A DNA stretch of 64,000 nt from Polaribacter sp. Hel1_33_78 (GCF_900106075.1 NZ_LT629794.1:1778001-1842000); one strand, 5' to 3'. Positions 52,046 to 60,962 are shown, counted from the stretch's first letter. The notes: generated by a model from the sequence alone, not told the origin. Translations and numbers: made by a program.

Positions 52046-53428
52046 ATGTCAAATATAAATAATGATCTAGCTTTATTTAATGAACTCGTAGAAGTTTTAA
52101 TTACTGAAGAAGAAAAAAACCCGGTAGCAGAAAGAATAGATTCGAATAAATTGTACGAATCCGTCGATCTTTCGCTGAATGATGCTGCAATGATTGATGA
52201 CGAGTTTAAAAACTTACTGCGTGATGTTATTGTTTCTACTCCAAAAACGGCAACTAACTTGTTTTTTAATCAACTTTTTGGTGGAAGACAGAGTAAAGCA
52301 GTTTTGGGAGATTTATTGGCTGTTATGCTGAATAACAGCATGTACACATATAAAGTAGCCGGTCCACAGGTAGGAATTGAGCAAGAAATTATTAGACAAT
52401 CTTGCGACTTAATTGGATACGGTTCAAAAAGTAATGGTACGTTTCCAACTGGCGGTTCTATGAGTAATTACATGGCTTTGGTCATGGGGCGTGACGCAAA
52501 AGATCCTTCTTGTAGATTACATGGAATGACCAAACCCATGGTTATTTATACTTCTAAAGAATCGCATTATTCTAATTCCAAGAACGCAAGTTTTGCTGGA
52601 ATTGGAAGAAATAATATTCGTTATATTGAAGCAGATTCTAAAGGAAGATTGATTCCAGAAAAACTGGAAGAACAGATACTAGAAGATCTCCAAAACGACA
52701 AGATTCCAACGTATGTGAACGCAACTGCTGGAACGACAGTTTTAGGTGCTTTTGACCCTATTGATAAAATTGCTGATATTACAGAAAAGTATAAGATTTG
52801 GCTGCATGTTGATGGTGCATATTGTGGAAGTGTAATATTTAGTGATAATTATAACCATCTTGTAAAAGGAGTAGAGAGATCAAATTCTTTTAGCTATAAC
52901 GCGCACAAAATGCTCGGAACACCTTTAACATGTTCAATTATATTGGTCAATGATAAAAAATATTTACATGATTCATTTAGCAATGATGCAGATTATTTAT
53001 ATCAAACGGATGGTGATGATTTTAACTTGGGTAAAACTTCTTTCCAATGCGGAAGAAGAAACGATGCCTTAAAATTTTGGACACTTTGGAAATCTATTGG
53101 AACAAAAGGTTTAAAGAAAATTGTAGAGCAACAATTTGATCTAGCAAATGTTGCTTTAGACTATATTAGAAGCAATCCTAATTATACTTTGTATAGTTTT
53201 GATGATTCGATTTCTATTTGTTTTAATTATAAAAACATTGAACCAATGGCGCTTTGCACTGCATTGTATGAGCATCAAATTACAGTTGTTGGTTTTGGTT
53301 CTTTTAAAGAAGATACTTTTATTCGATTGGTAACCATTAATGCAAACAATGAAAAACAAGACATCTTAAATTTCTTTAAAGTTCTGGAAGATTTTGTTGA
53401 CAAAACACCAAGCTTAAAAAGAATATAA
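52046..53428 (+). CDS. group II PLP-dependent decarboxylase, probable cysteine sulfinate decarboxylase
   Basis: A 460-residue aspartate-aminotransferase-fold decarboxylase. The PLP Lys is in SYNAHKMLG (Lys288), the Asp that binds the pyridine N in WLHVDGAY, and FPTGGSMSNYMAL and ATAGTTVLGAFDPI are typical of the GAD/CSAD/DDC family. Segments such as NNSMYTYKVAGP, SKESHYSNSKNASFAGIG and SFQCGRRNDALKFW resemble animal CSAD/GAD. It follows the cysteine dioxygenase gene by 26 bases, so the substrate is most likely cysteine sulfinate, giving hypotaurine. Glutamate or aspartate decarboxylation cannot be ruled out from sequence. Confidence 0.88.
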   Translation: MSNINNDLALFNELVEVLITEEEKNPVAERIDSNKLYESVDLSLNDAAMIDDEFKNLLRDVIVSTPKTATNLFFNQLFGGRQSKAVLGDLLAVMLNNSMYTYKVAGPQVGIEQEIIRQSCDLIGYGSKSNGTFPTGGSMSNYMALVMGRDAKDPSCRLHGMTKPMVIYTSKESHYSNSKNASFAGIGRNNIRYIEADSKGRLIPEKLEEQILEDLQNDKIPTYVNATAGTTVLGAFDPIDKIADITEKYKIWLHVDGAYCGSVIFSDNYNHLVKGVERSNSFSYNAHKMLGTPLTCSIILVNDKKYLHDSFSNDADYLYQTDGDDFNLGKTSFQCGRRNDALKFWTLWKSIGTKGLKKIVEQQFDLANVALDYIRSNPNYTLYSFDDSISICFNYKNIEPMALCTALYEHQITVVGFGSFKEDTFIRLVTINANNEKQDILNFFKVLEDFVDKTPSLKRI

Positions 53429-53755
53429 ATTATGAATTTATAGTCACTGATCTTGATAAAAAATAAGCGTAATTATTTTCTATATGTTGTACTCTACTAT
53501 GTAATATCTTACGTCTATCTATTATTTCGAAAATTATTAAAAAGTAATAAATTATTTTTATTTTTAGAAGTAGGCTAAATACTGACAAAAAAAAAGATCA
53601 TTTTGTCATTCTGCGGTAATGATTTCTTTTATCTTTTGAAATCATTCGTTAATAAAAAAGGCATTTAAACCTTTTCTTCTTAACCAAAACAATTTCAGAA
53701 ATATTAGACCCCAAATTCTCAAAACTATATAAACTGCAATATTTAACATCTATAT
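53429..53755. other. intergenic region with a 9-bp inverted repeat
   Basis: 327 A/T-rich bases between the decarboxylase gene and the permease gene, with no coding frame I can support. A perfect 9-bp inverted repeat (AATGATTTC 53618-53626, GAAATCATT 53638-53646, 11-base loop) is the only structure. A T-run lies in its loop rather than after it, so it is not a standard terminator. It lies within the sequence TTGTCATTCTGCGG, a word reminiscent of dispersed flavobacterial repeats. Confidence 0.55.
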
Positions 53756-54736
53756 TCATTGTAACAGTAGATTAAACAAATACCCAGAAATAATAATACA
53801 TAATGTTACCACTCCAAAAAAGATGGCAATTAGTTTTAACGTCATTACTTTTTTTAAGAGCATTGCTTCTGGTAAGGATAAACCAACTACACCCATCATA
53901 AATGCAATTGCGGTTCCTAAAGGGATACCTTTTGCTACTAATACTTGTACTATTGGTAAAATACCCGAAGCATTTGAATACATAGGAACAGCTAAAATAG
54001 TAGCGATAGGAACTGCGAATAAATTATCTTTATCCATGTACTTTTCAAAAAAGCCTTCAGGAATATAACCATGCATTAAACCGCCGATGGCAATTCCAAT
54101 GATTACATAAGGTATAATGGCTTTGAGTATCGTTATAACTTCAGCCCAAATTATAGGCAATCTTTGTAATAAACGTTGTTTTTGAACAACAAAAATAGCC
54201 TGCTCTTTTTGTGCATTTTCTAAAACTGTTTTTACCCAAGGAGTTAAAAAAGAATCTAATTTTAATTTTTGAAGAATAACTCCAGAAATAGTACCTAATA
54301 AAACACCACTAATTACATATATAATGGTGGTCTTAAGTCCGAATAAGCCAACAAACAAACCAATGGCAACCTCGTTTACTAAAGGAGAAGTAATTAAAAA
54401 AGAAAAAGTAACTCCTAAAGGAATTCCGCCTCTTACAAAACCTATAAATAAGGGTACAGATGAGCAAGAGCAAAAAGGCGTTACAACACCAAAAAGACTT
54501 GCCATTAAATATTCTAAACCATGTAATTTATTTCTGGATAAATAGTTTTTAACCTTGTCTATGGGGAAGTAACTATTTACAATTCCCATAGAAAAAATAA
54601 CAAAAAAAAGTAGTATTAAAATCTTTACAACATCATATATGAAAAAATTAAGCGCTTCTGCTAAATGCGCTCCTCTTTCTAAATTTAGTAAATTATAAAC
54701 GAACCAATCTGCTATATTTTGTAACCATTGAAACAT
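53756..54736 (-). CDS. YraQ/UPF0718-type membrane permease
   Basis: A 326-residue inner-membrane protein with about eight hydrophobic segments. The family signature is TPFCSCSSVPLFIGFVRGGIPLG (about 92-114), with a CSCSS cluster, and a second-half repeat MYSNASGILPIVQVLVAKGIPLG. UPF0718 members include ArsP, which exports organoarsenicals, and YraQ. The substrate here is not predictable; the cysteine cluster hints at metalloid or thiol substrates (inference). It is a single gene, with no ArsR-like regulator next to it, divergent from the histidine operon leader. Confidence 0.85.
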   Translation of the reverse strand: MFQWLQNIADWFVYNLLNLERGAHLAEALNFFIYDVVKILILLFFVIFSMGIVNSYFPIDKVKNYLSRNKLHGLEYLMASLFGVVTPFCSCSSVPLFIGFVRGGIPLGVTFSFLITSPLVNEVAIGLFVGLFGLKTTIIYVISGVLLGTISGVILQKLKLDSFLTPWVKTVLENAQKEQAIFVVQKQRLLQRLPIIWAEVITILKAIIPYVIIGIAIGGLMHGYIPEGFFEKYMDKDNLFAVPIATILAVPMYSNASGILPIVQVLVAKGIPLGTAIAFMMGVVGLSLPEAMLLKKVMTLKLIAIFFGVVTLCIIISGYLFNLLLQ

Positions 54737-54870
54737 ATAACTATTCTAAAAGCCATTTTTTTTGGGAGATATTACGCTTACAAATGTAAGACTGCAAATT
54801 CTATATTTATCTGATTTTTATCATGTAATTATTTGAAACTTAAATGCCCTCAAATAAATTTTAAACAAAT

Positions 54871-54896
54871 ACTTAAATGTTGATAAATATTTAAGT
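54871..54896. repeat. inverted repeat between the permease gene and the his leader
   Basis: ACTTAAAT (54871-54878) and ATTTAAGT (54889-54896) form a perfect 8-bp palindrome with a 10-base spacer, upstream of the his promoter. A regulator site or a terminator of neither gene; it lacks a U-tract. Confidence 0.45.
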
Positions 54897-54921
54897 TTAA
54901 CATTATTTTTAAGAAGTTTAT

Positions 54922-54953
54922 TTGTGTAATTAAAAATTAAATTTGAATATTTG
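54922..54953 (+). promoter_or_regulatory. probable promoter of the histidine operon
   Basis: TTG (54922-54924) and a -7 element AATATTTG (54946-54953; one mismatch to TAnnTTTG) are 21 bases apart, as in Bacteroidetes sigma-A promoters. Transcription would start near 54958, giving a short leader before the leader peptide ATG at 54972. Confidence 0.55.
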
Positions 54954-54971
54954 CAAATAAATAAACAATAC

Positions 54972-55028
54972 ATGAATTTTATTCAATTACATCATCATCA
55001 TTTTTACAATTGCAGTCAAGCGATTTAA
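54972..55028 (+). CDS. hisL: histidine operon leader peptide
   Basis: An 18-codon frame encoding MNFIQLHHHHFYNCSQAI, with four consecutive CAT codons (54990-55001), stop TAA at 55026-55028. It lies between the promoter-like element and a terminator hairpin, directly upstream of hisG. This is the layout of an attenuation leader: ribosome stalling at the His codons under histidine shortage changes which downstream hairpin forms. The peptide itself needs no other function. It is unrelated in sequence to E. coli HisL but has the same design. Confidence 0.9.
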   Translation: MNFIQLHHHHFYNCSQAI

Positions 55029-55090
55029 AGATGTATTGAATAATATCAAGATATTTATAAACCCGTTTGAGCAAATCAAGCGGGTTTTTT
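55010..55090 (+). promoter_or_regulatory. histidine attenuator with competing antiterminator and terminator hairpins
   Basis: Terminator: 12-bp stem (55059-55070 and 55076-55087, one G:U), loop GCAAA, T-run to 55090. Antiterminator: the end of the leader frame, TTGC (55010-55013) and TCAAGCG (55016-55022), can pair with CGTTTGA and GCAA (55064-55074) with a 2-base bulge and one G:U pair. The TCAAGCG word is repeated at 55076-55082 in the terminator's 3' arm, so both compete for the same 5' arm. A ribosome stalled at the His codons leaves 55010-55022 free; one reaching the stop codon covers it. Confidence 0.88.
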
Positions 55091-55131
55091 AATTTTAAAC
55101 CGTATTTGCTCAGGCATAAAATAAAACAAAA

Positions 55132-55989
55132 ATGAGTAATTTAAGAATTGCAGTACAAAAGTCAGGAAGATTAAATGAAGATTCAATGAGAATCTTAAAA
55201 GACATTGGTATCGCTATAGACAATGGAAAAGATCAATTAAAAGCATCCGCTAGAAATTTTCCGGTAGAAGTTTTCTACCTAAGAAATGGTGATATTCCGC
55301 AATATTTAAAAGATGGAGTGGTTGATGCAGCTATTATTGGTGAGAATGTTTTAATTGAAAAAGGAGCTGATATTCAGTTTATTGAACGTTTAGGCTTTTC
55401 TAAATGTAAAGTCTCTATTGCAGTACCAAAAGAATCCGAGGCGAATTCCTTAAAAGATTTAGACGGAAAAAGAATTGCTACTTCGTATCCAGAAACTGTA
55501 AAAAAATTTTTAAAAGAGCAAAATATAAAGGCAGAATTACATATTATAAATGGTTCTGTAGAGATTGCGCCAAATATTGGATTAGCAGATGGAATTTGTG
55601 ATATTGTTTCAAGTGGTTCTACACTTTTTAAAAACGGATTAAAAGAAATAGAAGTTCTACTAAAGTCAGAAGCAGTTTTAGCCGTTTCTTCGCAAATATC
55701 TGAGAACAAAATGGCTATTTTAAGAAAGATTCAATTTAGAATTCAGTCGGTTTTAAAAGGACGAAATTCTAAATATGTTTTACTAAACGCACCTAATGAT
55801 AAATTAGAGAGTATACTGAAACTGTTGCCAGGAATGAGAAGCCCTACTGTATTACCATTAGCTGAGAAAGGCTGGAGTTCAGTACACACCGTAATTAGCA
55901 AAAATGAATTTTGGGAAATTATAGACGAGCTTAAGGCTAATGGAGCGGAAGGTATTTTAGTATGTCCTATTGAAAAAATGGTATTATAA
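55132..55989 (+). CDS. hisG: ATP phosphoribosyltransferase, long form
   Basis: A 285-residue HisG_L enzyme that catalyses the first step of histidine synthesis (PRPP plus ATP to phosphoribosyl-ATP). The catalytic domains (about 1-210) contain the PRPP-binding region VEIAPNIGLADGICDIVSSGSTLFKNGL. The C-terminal ACT-like domain (about 210-285, YVLLNAPNDKLESILKLLPGMRSPTVLPL) is the histidine-feedback domain, so HisZ is not needed. Start ATG is 42 bases after the attenuator T-run. First structural gene of an eight-step operon; hisD starts 1 base after its stop. Confidence 0.97.
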   Translation: MSNLRIAVQKSGRLNEDSMRILKDIGIAIDNGKDQLKASARNFPVEVFYLRNGDIPQYLKDGVVDAAIIGENVLIEKGADIQFIERLGFSKCKVSIAVPKESEANSLKDLDGKRIATSYPETVKKFLKEQNIKAELHIINGSVEIAPNIGLADGICDIVSSGSTLFKNGLKEIEVLLKSEAVLAVSSQISENKMAILRKIQFRIQSVLKGRNSKYVLLNAPNDKLESILKLLPGMRSPTVLPLAEKGWSSVHTVISKNEFWEIIDELKANGAEGILVCPIEKMVL

Positions 55990-55990
55990 A

Positions 55991-57274
55991 ATGAAAACAA
56001 TTATAAACCCATCAAAAAAAGATTGGACTCAAATATTAGAAAGACCAACAAAAACGGTTGATGATATCGAAAAGACAGTGAATCAAATTTTTGAGGATAT
56101 TCATAGAAATGGAAATGCTGCAGTACAAAAATATACAGACTTATTCGATGGTGTTTCCTTAGAAAATAACATTGTTTCTGTTGAAGAAATTGATGAAGCA
56201 ATTACAGAAGTTACACAAGAATTAAAGGAAGCTATAAAACTTGCAAAAGACAATATCACCAAGTTTCATATAGCTCAAAAAACAGATAAATTATTTGTAG
56301 AAACTGCAAACGGAATCTCTTGCTGGCAAGAAAAAAGAGCCATTCAAAAGGTTGGTTTATATATTCCTGGAGGAACAGCACCATTGTTTTCCACTGTTTT
56401 AATGTTAGCTATTCCTGCTACAATTGCAGGTTGTAAAGAAATTGTGTTATGCTCTCCACCAAATAAAGAAGGAAAAATTCATTCTGCAATTTTGTATGCT
56501 GCTGATTTGTGTGGCGTTACAAAAATTATAAAAGTTGGCGGAATCCAAGCAATTGCAGCCTATACATTTGGTACAGAAACAGTTCCAAAAGTATATAAAA
56601 TATTCGGGCCAGGAAATCAGTTTGTAACGGTCGCTAAACAATTAGCAACAAAATATGGTGTTGCAATTGATATGCCTGCTGGTCCTAGTGAATTGTTGGT
56701 GGTTGCCGATGATTCCGCAAACGCAAGTTATGTTGCATCAGATTTATTGAGTCAAGCAGAACATGGAGCAGACAGCCAAGTAATTTTGGTTTCTACTTCA
56801 AAAAAGATGATAGATAAAGTTTCAATAGAAATACAAAAACAACTTTTAGAATTGCCCAGAGTTGACATTGCACAGAAAGCAATCGCGAACTCAAAATCTA
56901 TTTTTGTTGAGAATGATGAAACTGCTTTAGCTCTAATTAATGAATATGGTCCTGAACATTTCATTGTTTGTACGAATAACAATAATTTTTATATTGATAA
57001 TATAGAAAATGCAGGTTCTGTTTTTATTGGAAATTATACTCCAGAAAGTGCTGGTGATTATGCTTCAGGCACAAATCATACATTGCCAACAAACGGATTT
57101 TCTAAAGCGTATTCAGGTGTAAATTTAGATAGTTTTACAAAAAGTATTACATTTCAAAAAATATCTAAAGAAGGAATAAAAAATATAGGAAAGGCTATTG
57201 AAGTTATGGCAGAGGCAGAAGGATTACAAGCTCATAAGAATGCAGTTTCAATTCGTTTAAAAGATTTAAAGTAA
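55991..57274 (+). CDS. hisD: histidinol dehydrogenase
   Basis: A 427-residue enzyme from ATG 55991 (MKTIINPSKKDW), chosen over an upstream in-frame ATG at 55970 that overlaps hisG by 20 bases. It oxidises histidinol to histidine, the last two steps, using NAD+ and zinc. Signatures are VPGGTAPLFSTVLM-like (PGGTAPLFSTVLMLAIPA), FGPGNQFVTVAKQLATKYGVAIDMPAGPSELLV, QAEHGADSQ (Gln/His zinc ligands) and the C-terminal YASGTNHTLPTNGFS. Length and motifs are normal. Confidence 0.97.
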   Translation: MKTIINPSKKDWTQILERPTKTVDDIEKTVNQIFEDIHRNGNAAVQKYTDLFDGVSLENNIVSVEEIDEAITEVTQELKEAIKLAKDNITKFHIAQKTDKLFVETANGISCWQEKRAIQKVGLYIPGGTAPLFSTVLMLAIPATIAGCKEIVLCSPPNKEGKIHSAILYAADLCGVTKIIKVGGIQAIAAYTFGTETVPKVYKIFGPGNQFVTVAKQLATKYGVAIDMPAGPSELLVVADDSANASYVASDLLSQAEHGADSQVILVSTSKKMIDKVSIEIQKQLLELPRVDIAQKAIANSKSIFVENDETALALINEYGPEHFIVCTNNNNFYIDNIENAGSVFIGNYTPESAGDYASGTNHTLPTNGFSKAYSGVNLDSFTKSITFQKISKEGIKNIGKAIEVMAEAEGLQAHKNAVSIRLKDLK

Positions 57275-57315
57275 CATCTTAATTGTAATGCTAAGCTTGT
57301 CTAATTTTTAGTAAT

Positions 57316-58371
57316 ATGAAAATAACTTTTAACATCAACAACCTAATTAGAGAAAACATTAAATCTCTAAAACCTTATTCCTCTGCAAGAGACGAGTATA
57401 AGGATGTATCTGCTGCTGAAATGATTTTCTTGGATGCAAATGAGAATCCATTTCAAAACGGTGTAAATCGATATCCAGACCCACAACAACATACGGTAAA
57501 AGATTTGTTATCTGAAATTAAAGGAATTGACAAGAAAAACATGTTATTAGGAAATGGTAGTGATGAAGTTTTAGATTTAATTTTCAGAGCCTTTTGTGAG
57601 CCAAATAGAGATAATATTATCACGTTACCTCCAACTTATGGCATGTATAGCGTTTTGGCAAATTTAAATGCTATTGAAAACAGAACCGTTTTATTAAACG
57701 AAGATTTTCAGCCTAAAGTGAGTCAGATTATAGAGGCAGCGGATTCAAATAGTAAAATTTTGTTTTTGTGTTCTCCAAATAATCCCACAGGAAATAGTTT
57801 TACTGCTGATGCCGTTGAAGAATTACTTTTAAATTTTAATGGCGTAGTGGTTTTAGATGAAGCTTATATTGATTTTTCAAATAAAGAAACTTGGTTAACA
57901 AAATTAGACGAATTTCCTAATTTAATAATAACACAAACTTTATCAAAAGCCTATGGTCTTGCAGGAATACGTTTGGGGATCTGTTATGCTTCAAAAGAAA
58001 TTATTAAAATTTTAAATAATATAAAACCGCCCTATAACATAAACGAGCTAACCCAGCAAAGAGCAATGATAAGATTGCAAAAAATGACTGAGATTAAAAA
58101 TGAAATTGCTCAATTAATTAGTGAAAGAAAACGCCTGAAAAAAGAGTTGGAATATTGTGTTCCTTTTATTGAAAAAGTATATCCTTCAGATGGTAACTTT
58201 CTATTAATAAAAGTTGACGACGCTACAAAACGTTACAATGAATTAATAGCCTATGGAATTGTCATAAGAAATAGAACGACACAGCCTTTATGTGATAATT
58301 GTTTACGTATAAGTGTTGGAGTTTTTGAAGAAAATCAACGTTTGATTAGAACTTTAAAATCCATATCATAA
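57316..58371 (+). CDS. hisC: histidinol-phosphate aminotransferase
   Basis: A 351-residue fold-type I PLP enzyme. The start [21 protein letters not shown] is family-typical, followed by [32 protein letters not shown] and the PLP Lys211 in [16 protein letters not shown]. It transaminates imidazole-acetol phosphate to histidinol phosphate with glutamate. It lies 41 bases after hisD. The gap to hisB (43 bases) holds a short palindrome at 58380-58396. Confidence 0.95.
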   Translation: MKITFNINNLIRENIKSLKPYSSARDEYKDVSAAEMIFLDANENPFQNGVNRYPDPQQHTVKDLLSEIKGIDKKNMLLGNGSDEVLDLIFRAFCEPNRDNIITLPPTYGMYSVLANLNAIENRTVLLNEDFQPKVSQIIEAADSNSKILFLCSPNNPTGNSFTADAVEELLLNFNGVVVLDEAYIDFSNKETWLTKLDEFPNLIITQTLSKAYGLAGIRLGICYASKEIIKILNNIKPPYNINELTQQRAMIRLQKMTEIKNEIAQLISERKRLKKELEYCVPFIEKVYPSDGNFLLIKVDDATKRYNELIAYGIVIRNRTTQPLCDNCLRISVGVFEENQRLIRTLKSIS

Positions 58372-58379
58372 AGCATTAT

Positions 58380-58396
58380 TCCGAGCATGCCTCGGA
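58380..58396. repeat. short palindrome in the hisC-hisB gap
   Basis: TCCGAG (58380-58385) and CTCGGA (58391-58396) form a perfect 6-bp stem around CATGC. GC-rich compared with its surroundings, in a gap of 43 bases inside the operon. It may be an mRNA processing hairpin or a relic of a dispersed repeat. Confidence 0.5.
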
Positions 58397-58414
58397 GTTA
58401 TTAAAGAAAATAAA

Positions 58415-59554
58415 ATGAGTAAAAAAGTATTATTTATTGACAGAGATGGAACTTTAGTTATTGAGCCACCTGTAGATTATCAATTAGATAGTTTAGAAAA
58501 GTTAGAATTTTACCCAAAAGTATTTCAATACATGGCAAAAATTGCTTCAGAATTGGAATATGAATTGGTAATGGTTACAAATCAAGATGGTTTGGGTACA
58601 AGCTCTTTTCCCGAAGATACTTTTTGGCCAGCGCAAAATAAAGTGATGAGTGCCTTTGAAAAAGAGGGCGTGATTTTTTCTGATGTTCTCATTGATAAGA
58701 CTTTTCCGCATGAAAATGCTGCAACTAGAAAACCAAGGACAGGTTTGTTAACCAAGTACTTTTCTGAAGAGTATGATTTAGAAAATTCGTTCGTTTTAGG
58801 TGATCGGATTACAGATATGGAATTGGCTAAAAATTTAGGGTCTAAGGGAATTTATTTATCTGAAAACCCTTTATTAGGATTTGATGAAATAGAAACTTCA
58901 AAACAAGAAATTTCAGATTGCATCGCTTTAACTAGTAAGAATTGGGCTGAAATTTATGAGTTTTTAAAATTAAAAGATCGAGTTGCAGAAATCACAAGGA
59001 ACACCAATGAAACCAAAATTTATATAAAATTAAATTTAGATGGTTCGGGTAAAAATGATATCAGTACTGGTTTATCATTTTTCGACCATATGCTCGATCA
59101 AATTGGAAGACATGGTGCTATGGATTTAACCATAAAAGTTGATGGAGATTTAGAAGTTGATGAACATCACACAATAGAAGACACCATGATTGCTTTTGGT
59201 GAATTATTCAACAAAGCACTTGGGAATAAATTAGGTATTGAAAGGTATGGTTTTTGTTTACCCATGGATGATTGTTTGGCGCAAGTTGCGGTTGACTTTG
59301 GTGGTAGAAATTGGTTAGAATGGGATGCTAAATTTAAACGAGAAAAAGTTGGTGATATGCCAACAGAAATGTTTTTTCACTTGTTTAAATCTTTTACAGA
59401 TGGCGCAAAATGTAATTTAAATATAAAAGCTGAAGGAGTAAACGAACATCATAAAATAGAAGGTATTTTTAAGGCGTTTGCAAAAGCAATGAAAATGGCC
59501 GTTAAAAGGGATGCTAATAAAATGTTTTTACCATCAACAAAAGGAATGTTATAG
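58415..59554 (+). CDS. hisB: bifunctional histidinol-phosphatase/imidazoleglycerol-phosphate dehydratase
   Basis: A 379-residue fusion. The N-terminal HAD phosphatase (about 1-170) has FIDRDGTLV with Asp9 and Asp11, MVTNQDGLG and [13 protein letters not shown]. The zinc-binding Cys/His loop of the E. coli enzyme is replaced by [17 protein letters not shown], with no Cys. The C-terminal IGPD (about 188-379) has [31 protein letters not shown] and [13 protein letters not shown], the manganese-binding His/Glu clusters. It catalyses steps seven and nine of histidine synthesis. hisH begins directly at its stop. Confidence 0.96.
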   Translation: MSKKVLFIDRDGTLVIEPPVDYQLDSLEKLEFYPKVFQYMAKIASELEYELVMVTNQDGLGTSSFPEDTFWPAQNKVMSAFEKEGVIFSDVLIDKTFPHENAATRKPRTGLLTKYFSEEYDLENSFVLGDRITDMELAKNLGSKGIYLSENPLLGFDEIETSKQEISDCIALTSKNWAEIYEFLKLKDRVAEITRNTNETKIYIKLNLDGSGKNDISTGLSFFDHMLDQIGRHGAMDLTIKVDGDLEVDEHHTIEDTMIAFGELFNKALGNKLGIERYGFCLPMDDCLAQVAVDFGGRNWLEWDAKFKREKVGDMPTEMFFHLFKSFTDGAKCNLNIKAEGVNEHHKIEGIFKAFAKAMKMAVKRDANKMFLPSTKGML

Positions 59555-60136
59555 ATGAAATTAGTCATTATAGATTATGGAGCAGGTAACATTAAAAGTA
59601 TTCAGTTTGCTTTTAAGCGTTTGGGTATAGATGCTGTTTTGTCAAATAATATTGATGAAATAAAACATGCCGATAAAGTAATTTTTCCGGGAGTTGGAGA
59701 GGCAAGCTCAGCAATGAAAATGCTCAAAGAAAGTGGACTAGATAAAATAATTCCTACTTTAAAACAACCTGTTTTAGGTATTTGTTTAGGAATGCAATTA
59801 ATGTGTAATTCATCTGAAGAAGGAAACACGAAAGGCCTGGGTATTTTTAATACTACTGTGAAAAAGTTTTCAAATGAGCTTAAAGTTCCTCATATGGGAT
59901 GGAATGTTATCAAGGGTTTAAAATCTAGTTTATTTTCAGGAATAAATGAAAATGAATTTATGTATTTGATACACAGTTTTTATGCAGAGCATTGTAAAGA
60001 AACTATTGCAGCGACAGATTATGGATTAAATTATGCATCTGCATTGCGGCATAATAATTTTTACGGAGTACAATTTCATCCGGAGAAAAGTGGACTTAAG
60101 GGTGAGGTATTATTAAAAAATTTTTTAGAATTATAA
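59555..60136 (+). CDS. hisH: imidazole glycerol phosphate synthase, glutaminase subunit
   Basis: A 193-residue class I glutamine amidotransferase. The nucleophile is Cys77 in GICLGMQLM, and the His-Glu of the triad lie in [11 protein letters not shown] near the C-terminus; the oxyanion region is [11 protein letters not shown]. It supplies ammonia to HisF through the barrel of that protein. It starts at the hisB stop codon (TAG ATG) and is followed by hisA after 1 base, so the three genes are tightly packed. Normal length. Confidence 0.96.
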   Translation: MKLVIIDYGAGNIKSIQFAFKRLGIDAVLSNNIDEIKHADKVIFPGVGEASSAMKMLKESGLDKIIPTLKQPVLGICLGMQLMCNSSEEGNTKGLGIFNTTVKKFSNELKVPHMGWNVIKGLKSSLFSGINENEFMYLIHSFYAEHCKETIAATDYGLNYASALRHNNFYGVQFHPEKSGLKGEVLLKNFLEL

Positions 60137-60137
60137 T

Positions 60138-60875
60138 ATGAGAATTATTCCAGCAATAGATATAATCGACGGAAAATGTGTTCGTTTAACCAAAGGTGAT
60201 TATACTACTAAAAAAATTTATAATGAAAATCCGTTAGAGGTTGCGAAAGAATTTGAAGATGCAGGTATAGAATACTTGCATGTGGTAGATTTAGATGGGG
60301 CAAAAGCGAATCAGATTATCAACTACAAAGTACTGGAAAAAATTGCTTTAAAAACCAATTTGAATATAGATTTTGGTGGTGGATTAAAATCTGATAAAGA
60401 TTTAGAAATCGCTTTTAATTCTGGTGCTAGTCAAATAACGGGTGGCAGTATTGCTGTGAAAAACACAACAATTTTTGAAAGTTGGATTGAAAAATTTGGT
60501 TCGGAAAAAATTATTTTAGGAGCTGACTTTTACCCAGATACTGAAGGAGGAAAAATAGCTATAAATGGTTGGCAAGAAGAAAGTTCTTTAGCATTAATTC
60601 CTTTTATAAAAGAATATCAGCAAAAAGGAATTCAATATGTAATATGTACAGATATTTCTAAAGACGGCATGTTACAAGGTCCAAGTTTTCATGTATATCA
60701 AGAAATATTATCAGAAGTGAAAGATATAAAACTAATTGCTTCAGGAGGAATTTCAACTTTTAATGAACTTCCTAAATTAGCAGAAATGGGCTGTGAAGGA
60801 GTTATTATTGGAAAAGCAATTTATGAAAATAGAATAAGCTTAAAACAGTTAGAAAATTTTATATTAACAAACTAA
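60138..60875 (+). CDS. hisA: ProFAR isomerase (5-ProFAR to PRFAR)
   Basis: A 245-residue TIM barrel with the HisA start [22 protein letters not shown] (catalytic Asp in AIDI) and the phosphate-binding half-barrel motifs DFGGGLKSD and IASGGIST. The second Asp is in [10 protein letters not shown]. It carries out the Amadori rearrangement of ProFAR to PRFAR. It is 1 base after hisH. The 87-base gap to hisF contains an imperfect palindromic repeat. Confidence 0.96.
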   Translation: MRIIPAIDIIDGKCVRLTKGDYTTKKIYNENPLEVAKEFEDAGIEYLHVVDLDGAKANQIINYKVLEKIALKTNLNIDFGGGLKSDKDLEIAFNSGASQITGGSIAVKNTTIFESWIEKFGSEKIILGADFYPDTEGGKIAINGWQEESSLALIPFIKEYQQKGIQYVICTDISKDGMLQGPSFHVYQEILSEVKDIKLIASGGISTFNELPKLAEMGCEGVIIGKAIYENRISLKQLENFILTN

Positions 60876-60876
60876 A

Positions 60877-60951
60877 TGTCATTGATGGAACCGAAGCAAT
60901 CTCGTTATTTATAGATTGATTGCTTCGTCATTCTTCCTCGAAATTACAAAT
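60877..60951. repeat. palindromic dispersed repeat in the hisA-hisF gap
   Basis: CGAAGCAATC (60892-60901) pairs perfectly with GATTGCTTCG (60918-60927). The outer sequences TGTCATTG at the left and a TTCCTCGAAATTAC-type segment at the right are degenerate complements. The whole matches, from memory, the widespread GTCATTGCGAGGA...GAAGCAATCTC bacterial repeat in a decayed form. It lies inside the his operon without breaking a gene. Confidence 0.7.
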
Positions 60952-60962
60952 ATGAACAAAAA

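Noticed and set aside
53618..53646. The 9-bp inverted repeat as a terminator of the decarboxylase gene
   Set aside because: It is 190 bases after the stop, and the T-run lies in the loop, not after the stem.
55970..55990. hisD start at ATG 55970
   Set aside because: It would overlap hisG by 20 bases and add MKKWYYK, while MKTIINPSKK at 55991 follows the hisG stop and fits the family.
55374..56000. Minus-strand frames opposite hisG and hisD
   Set aside because: Antisense shadows of strongly conserved genes.
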